Assembly (NCBI GenBank): GCA_019359245.1
Contig: JAHHHR010000038.1
Location: forward strand, 1-64,000
Length of the DNA: 64,000 nucleotides
Origin: Nostoc desertorum CM1-VF14
GTDB taxonomy: Bacteria > Cyanobacteriota > Cyanobacteriia > Cyanobacteriales > Nostocaceae
Direction: 5' to 3'
Positions 59,740-64,000 of the stretch are shown in pieces; position 1 is the first letter of the stretch, and each line of letters begins with the position of its first letter. Both the position numbers and the translations under genes were made by a program. The notes under the pieces were generated by a model. The model saw only the letters and a program-made list of their open reading frames with translations, searched no databases and was not told the origin of the DNA.

Positions 59740-61368
59740 TTAGAAGCTGAAGGTAGTACGTAGAGTACCCACGTATTCAGTGTCATTAGCATCGTTGTGC
59801 TCTGGATTGAAGATTACCAACAAGCCAGGTGTGACTTGAATATTATCAGAAACCTTGAACTTGTAAAGACCTTCTAAGTGATAAGATGTGCTGTCATCTA
59901 ACTCAACATTGGCGGCGGCATTTTTTATACTACCACCAGTAACTTTGGGTGATTGACCAAAAATAACACCTAAGACGTTGCCTTTTGCACCAAAGTCTCT
60001 CAAAGCAAGTGCTCCAGCCCAGTACCAAATATCTGCGTCTTCACCTGCATTAACACCATTTCTAGCATCGGTAGTTGTGTAACCTCCCCAACCACTAATA
60101 GCCAACGCAGAGCTAAGTTGGAAGGTAGCTTGTACACCGTAATTATTGGATTCGGTAGCAGTGTTATTCCCAAAAGGATTATTTGCAAAAGTACTACCTG
60201 TACCTTGGAAGAGGTTGTTGGCAACAGTATTACCTTGATAAGTGCGGGCGTAGGCTAGACCAATATTAAAGGCTTTGGTGGGTTGGAAAGATAACTGACC
60301 AAAGATGGCATTATCACCCTCCAACAACCCATTATTAAGTGTAGGATTATTAGCAGTCCTAGCTAGATAAGCACCACTCAAGCTGATAGCGCCGGTAGGA
60401 TTGAAAGTAACTGTCACACCAGCGCCACCTTGACCTTGACGATATATAGGGCTGAAACGTCCATAGCGAGATAGAGCACCTTTACCAGAGCTAGCAAAGT
60501 CAGGGTTGAAGTTATTAACGTTTTCATATAACTCAGCACCAGTAGCATCAACCTTGACACGCACTGCATCAGTCAAGTTGAAAGCATAGTTGACTTTATC
60601 GATCACAACAGAGTTGCCATTATCACCGTCAAAACTCAAGCGGGTCATGTTAGTACCGCTCACAGCGTTATTAGGGACGATGTTGGCAGCATTCAAACGG
60701 ATTTGCAACTGGTCTTTACCAGTGAAACTGCTGTACAAGTTCAAACGAACGCGGTCAGAAAAAGTGGTATTGCTATCTAAGTCTTGAGTAGGCTCGCCAG
60801 CAGGAACAGCTCTATTTTCACCAAAAACATCAGACACGGCGAAAATTGCTTCTCCAACCAGCTTTGTGGTAGTAGAGAACTGGTTCGCTTCCAACTCAGC
60901 AGTGCGGGCTTCTACCGCATCAACACGACCGCGTAGAGTTGCTAGTTCAGCAGAAAATTCTTCTTGTAAGCGCTGTAAAGTAGCTAGGTCTTGTTTGCTA
61001 ACCAAATCGGCAGTAGCTGTAGCAATCAGTTCGTTAACCCGATCTAAACAGGCATTCAAACCTGCGGCAAATTCATAACGGGTTAAAGCACGATTGCCAC
61101 GATAGGTTGCGTTGGGATAACCTGCAATACAGCCGTAGCGCTCAACTAGGGATTGTAAAGCTTGGAATGCCCAATCTGTGGGCTGCACATCTGAAAATTG
61201 CGAAACTGATGTTACCTGACTCATGTTGTTATCTTGACTTTCAGATAACTGGGCAACATTTGTTACTTGTCCATTGACTTCAGCAGCTAAGGCGCCATTG
61301 GCAGCGAAAAATGTCGCAGCTACAAGAACTGGACTAACCTTAATAAGATTCCAGAATTGTTTTGTCAT
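59740..61368 (-). CDS. Iron uptake porin (SLH-OprB type)
   Basis: A 542-residue outer membrane porin. Order: signal peptide (LIKVSPVLVAATFFAANGAL), SLH domain (about residues 45-110, VQPTDWAFQALQSLVERYGC and YRGNRALTRYEFAAGLNACL), coiled-coil (about 110-165, LQRLQEEFSAELATLRGRVD), and an OprB-like beta-barrel ending in RTTFSF with a terminal Phe. The SLH part binds cell wall polymers. Such porins, abundant in cyanobacteria, are linked to iron or general solute uptake. ATG 61368 (MTKQFW) is preferred to the GTG at 61386. Confidence 0.92.
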   Translation of the reverse strand: MTKQFWNLIKVSPVLVAATFFAANGALAAEVNGQVTNVAQLSESQDNNMSQVTSVSQFSDVQPTDWAFQALQSLVERYGCIAGYPNATYRGNRALTRYEFAAGLNACLDRVNELIATATADLVSKQDLATLQRLQEEFSAELATLRGRVDAVEARTAELEANQFSTTTKLVGEAIFAVSDVFGENRAVPAGEPTQDLDSNTTFSDRVRLNLYSSFTGKDQLQIRLNAANIVPNNAVSGTNMTRLSFDGDNGNSVVIDKVNYAFNLTDAVRVKVDATGAELYENVNNFNPDFASSGKGALSRYGRFSPIYRQGQGGAGVTVTFNPTGAISLSGAYLARTANNPTLNNGLLEGDNAIFGQLSFQPTKAFNIGLAYARTYQGNTVANNLFQGTGSTFANNPFGNNTATESNNYGVQATFQLSSALAISGWGGYTTTDARNGVNAGEDADIWYWAGALALRDFGAKGNVLGVIFGQSPKVTGGSIKNAAANVELDDSTSYHLEGLYKFKVSDNIQVTPGLLVIFNPEHNDANDTEYVGTLRTTFSF

Positions 61369-61500
61369 GTTATTACTCTCACTCACACCTACATTATCCA
61401 GTAATAATAAAATGCTTTTAGCACTTTATTTTCGGGGATTATACACACAATCACAATGATGATTGTACCTTATCACCTGTGATTATTACAAGCAACTTGG

Positions 61501-62130
61501 TTAGCATAGTGCTGAATCATAATTTTTAATTAATTTATTTGGTACCCGTAAAATAATGCGGCGTTTGTGACGTAAAACTGTTCCTTCTTCTTCCAATTGT
61601 TGTAGGAGTCGGGTAACTGTTACTCGCGTGGTATTTAACACTTCAGCAATATCCTGATGAGTAACATTTAGATCAATTAACTTGCCCTTATCTACATCAC
61701 GTCCAAACTTTTCACTTAACCACACTAAAAACTGCCATAAGCGTAGCGAAATTGGTTTTCGATGCACAATGCTTAGTAGATTTTCTGCCTGTTGAATATG
61801 AGACAACAAAGCATTAATATCTTGATGCCACAAATGAGGTGGTACAATGCTTATTTCTACACCTGTGAGACATTCAATCTGGTAGGGCTTGACTTTAGAC
61901 AAAGGATAACCAATCAGATCCCCCAATCCCCAATAACCAAGAGTGATGAATGTTCCATTTTCACTCCATGTTAAGGTACGAACTGCACCGTGCTCAATCC
62001 GCCAAAGTACATCATCCTGAAGTGGAATTACTTCCCGACGGGTAAATATCTGCTGGGGTAATTGTCCGCTCAAAGCAGAGCTATTTGATACAGCAGAAGA
62101 GTTTGAAGTAGGAGTTGTGGAATACATCAT
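61501..62130 (-). CDS. Crp/Fnr family transcription regulator
   Basis: A 209-residue regulator with an N-terminal cNMP-binding-like domain (residues 25-135) and a C-terminal winged helix with LNVTHQDIAEVLNTTRVTVT and RLLQQLEEEG. Key cAMP-binding residues are not obvious: the phosphate-binding cassette (GYWGLGDLIGY) lacks the Arg-Ser pair, so cAMP may not be the ligand. The pattern is closer to NtcA-like factors, but it is shorter at the N-terminus and lacks the NtcA signature. It is upstream of the porin gene on the same strand, so it could regulate it. Confidence 0.8.
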   Translation of the reverse strand: MMYSTTPTSNSSAVSNSSALSGQLPQQIFTRREVIPLQDDVLWRIEHGAVRTLTWSENGTFITLGYWGLGDLIGYPLSKVKPYQIECLTGVEISIVPPHLWHQDINALLSHIQQAENLLSIVHRKPISLRLWQFLVWLSEKFGRDVDKGKLIDLNVTHQDIAEVLNTTRVTVTRLLQQLEEEGTVLRHKRRIILRVPNKLIKNYDSALC

Positions 62131-62953
62131 TAACCGTGACTACATAATTATCAGGGAATCCCGTTATTTACAATCATTAAGAAACTCTAATAATTTGTAT
62201 CAAACTTTACCTATATATCTGAACGTGTCTTCTTTCCAACCAGAGCTAGAGACTAACTCAAAATTTTTTGATGGAAACAACTTATGCTTTGAGATATTTA
62301 TCTAGCTAAGATAGAGCAGAATTTTTAAGTTATTTATCTCTTAACTTTAATTGTGCAAGTTTAAGAACAGGTAAGCTTTTAGTAAAATATTTAGTTAACT
62401 TACTTTTTAATTACTTAGTATTTTCTTAAGGCTTAGTAACAATTTAGGCACACATACAGCAGTTTTTATTTGCATGAAATACAAAGCTACGGGTTTTAAG
62501 GCAGTCGTTACAGTTCTATTTTTAGTTTCTAAATGACCCTTGTATGATATAAGCTTGATTACTTATTAAACCTGGAGAATCGGACAAGGTGAGATTTTGA
62601 AGGACTTTTGGCTAATCGCATAACTTGTGTGTACACTGTAGTCCGATGGGGAGGGGTTCTTTTATGATGGGTAATTTGACGGGCATGAAATAAGCCGTGG
62701 GAAAAGCCACGGTTTTACGCAAAGCTGTACTAAGTCGCTTGAGTTTTCAGCCTTTATTGAAAGCTACGGGAAATTCCATCCCCAGGTGTCTGTAGAGGGA
62801 TAGTCGCCCCGTCACTTGGGGCATAGGGCATAGTGGCGGTACGATCTTCCCCATACCCCATTCCCCATGCCCAAAAACTCAATTTCCTTGAGTGGGTGGA
62901 GTTTTTCATTTGTAGAGGTAGTGGCTTTAGCCTAAGGACTGATGAACCGTCAA
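62131..62953. other. Long spacer with palindromic elements
   Basis: This 823-bp spacer separates the Crp-like gene from phoU. It has AT-rich sequence to about 62580, then a hairpin GCCGTGG gaaaa GCCACGG (62693-62712), and then the palindromic element. No gene is visible. Confidence 0.5.
62755..62910 (+). mobile_element. Palindromic non-autonomous element, copy 2
   Basis: The inverted counterpart of 21095-21238. It begins TATTGAAAGC, carries TGTAGAGGGATAGTCGCCCC, a variable GGGGCAT-like middle and ends with the hairpin AAAAACTC ... GAGTTTTT and CATT. It is 12 bp longer than copy 1, the difference being in the middle. It is 44 bp from the phoU stop. Confidence 0.65.
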
Positions 62954-63622
62954 TTAAGAGCGTTGACCAGTGACAATATATGCTACCCTTTGACCGATAT
63001 TAGTTGCATGATCTGCCATGCGTTCCAGACAACGAATTGCCAGTGCTAGTAGCACAATTGGCTCGACTACGCCTGGTACATCGCGTTGTTGGGCTAAAGT
63101 CTGATAAACGCGATCATATGCATCGTCTACGGTATCATCTAAGCGCTTTAAACGACGCCCACCGGCTTCATCTAAGTCTCCCAAAGCCTTCAAGCTAGTT
63201 GCTAGCATCGACTGCGCGTGAAGGGACATAGCTTCAATCTCTGGCAAAGACGGATGAGGCGCATAAGGAAAAATTTTAATTGCAATCTCAGCTAAATCTT
63301 CAGCATAATCGCCAATACGCTCTAAGTCTCGCACTAGTTGCATAAAGGCACTCAAGCAGCGCAAATCTTGAGCTGTAGGGGCTTGCAACGTCATAATCGC
63401 CGTACAGTCTGATTCGATTTGTCTATAAAAGCGATCAATCTTTTTATCTAATCGAGGAAGTTCCTCAGCTGCTGTTAAGTTACGAGCAAATAACGCTTGG
63501 TGGCTGAGGCGAAATGATTGTTCTACCAAAGCGCCCATGCGTAATATATCCCGTTCTAAACGCCTAATGGCGCGTGCGAGTTGAGGTCTTTGAGGATTAG
63601 GACTATGATGGACAGCTTTCAC
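62954..63622 (-). CDS. phoU: Phosphate signalling protein PhoU
   Basis: PhoU links the Pst phosphate transporter to the SphS/PhoR sensor and holds it inactive when phosphate is plentiful. The 222-residue protein consists of two three-helix repeats, each with an E/DxxxD-type metal site (LMQ..RDLERIGDYAEDLAE and RCLERMADHATNIGQRV). The end VAYIVTGQ is standard. It lies downstream of a histidine kinase gene, separated by 36 bp, so they are probably in one operon. Confidence 0.95.
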   Translation of the reverse strand: MKAVHHSPNPQRPQLARAIRRLERDILRMGALVEQSFRLSHQALFARNLTAAEELPRLDKKIDRFYRQIESDCTAIMTLQAPTAQDLRCLSAFMQLVRDLERIGDYAEDLAEIAIKIFPYAPHPSLPEIEAMSLHAQSMLATSLKALGDLDEAGGRRLKRLDDTVDDAYDRVYQTLAQQRDVPGVVEPIVLLALAIRCLERMADHATNIGQRVAYIVTGQRS

Positions 63623-63658
63623 TCTTGTTGTCTCAAAGGTGAAGATAAGAAGATACTA

Positions 63659-64000
63659 TTAACTATAGTCTTGGCTTAAAGAGTTTGCCATAACTTCACA
63701 AAATTGGATTTGCATCCACGCACCACCAGTTTCTGGATGGTTCATAGCTTTGATTGAACCACCGTGGGCGAGAATAATTTGCTCAACGATCGCTAAACCT
63801 AAACCATTGCCAAGGATTGCCCCTATAGAGTTACCATCTTGTGGAGAATGGGTTCGAGCCTTATCTCCTCGATAAAATCTCTCAAAAATGTGAGGTAAAT
63901 CTACCTCAGAAAACCCAACTCCAGAATCAATAAGATTTATTTCGAGGATTGGGGAAGCGGCATCATTATCCTTTGTTGATAAGATTTTTGCTTCAACGCG
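63659..64000 (-). CDS. sphS: Histidine kinase, C-terminal part (probably SphS)
   Basis: The reading frame is cut by the window edge; only the last 113 residues are seen. They form the ATP-binding HATPase part: IDSGVGFSEVDLPHIFERFY (G1/F boxes), RGDKAR and LGNGLGLAIVEQIILAHGGS (G2 box). The His-containing part is outside. It lies just upstream of phoU, and the usual order sphR-sphS-phoU in cyanobacteria suggests this is SphS, the phosphate sensor. The stop codon is at 63659. Confidence 0.85.
   Translation of the reverse strand, partial: RVEAKILSTKDNDAASPILEINLIDSGVGFSEVDLPHIFERFYRGDKARTHSPQDGNSIGAILGNGLGLAIVEQIILAHGGSIKAMNHPETGGAWMQIQFCEVMANSLSQDYS

Overview
This window looks like the chromosome of a filamentous cyanobacterium of the Nostoc/Anabaena type (Nostocales). 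It carries cytochrome b6f genes (petC, petA), light-independent protochlorophyllide reductase genes (chlL, chlN), a carboxysome shell paralog, an SLH/OprB-type porin, many GCGATCGC (HIP1) sites, small dispersed repeats, and heptamer repeats of the TGACTAA / GGGGCAT kind. No heterocyst-specific gene was recognised, so the order-level placement is an inference. No rRNA, tRNA or CRISPR array was found.

Layout. 0.2-3.3 kb: a small acidic lipoprotein, an M24 peptidase, an exported protein, a DsbA remnant and a Uma2-type nuclease. 3.3-4.8 kb: a TnpB-only IS200/IS605-type element whose tnpB gene holds two in-frame dispersed-repeat insertions. 5-8.4 kb: a translation and RNA block (ffh, rpsP, KH protein, phoH). 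8.5-12.3 kb: a HutX/ChuX-like protein, an orphan CcmK, a lumen/periplasm-type DUF6816 protein and an ABC exporter. 12.3-19.1 kb: an ISAs1 scar, clpB (first paralog), a decayed IS element, gloA, eno and argC. 19.4-23.8 kb: ribBA, a membrane-anchored amidase and a short-chain dehydrogenase. 24-27.6 kb: tatC, DUF3067, petC and petA, in which the Tat translocon gene lies next to the gene of its substrate, the Rieske protein. 27.8-31.4 kb: a STAS-sugar transferase fusion, queE, a DUF3318 protein and a YbjN protein. 32-36.2 kb: a four-gene polar amino acid ABC importer. 36.3-40.0 kb: an orphan AbrB antitoxin and chlL-DUF5331-chlN. 40.6-45.3 kb: two small cyanobacterial proteins, the second clpB and an SRPBCC protein. 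45.7-49.9 kb: a tiny membrane protein, a rubredoxin, a YhiN flavoprotein, lpxD and an HdrB-like CCG protein. 50.3-55.2 kb: acpP-fabF-tkt and a VapBC-like toxin-antitoxin pair. 55.6-59.7 kb: a glycine-zipper protein, small proteins, an AT-rich GT-C-like membrane protein and a second DUF3318 protein. 59.7-64 kb: a porin, a Crp/Fnr regulator, phoU and the C-terminal end of a histidine kinase, probably SphS.

Most of the window is housekeeping and photosynthesis core. The less explained material is in the spacers and in gene-repeat interactions: an inverted pair of about 150-bp palindromic elements 41 kb apart, a 147-bp MITE with 20-bp terminal inverted repeats, two IS200/605-like right ends ending in the same bases, dispersed repeats inside tnpB, and heptamer repeats that supply start and stop codons. 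Protein-level candidates for follow-up are the STAS-sugar transferase fusion, the DUF3318 pair that resembles degenerate M48 peptidases, the orphan CcmK with an altered pore loop, DUF5331 inside the chl operon and the lone HdrB-like protein. I did not find a clearly new multi-gene defence or biosynthetic system. Family names were assigned from recognised motifs without any database search.
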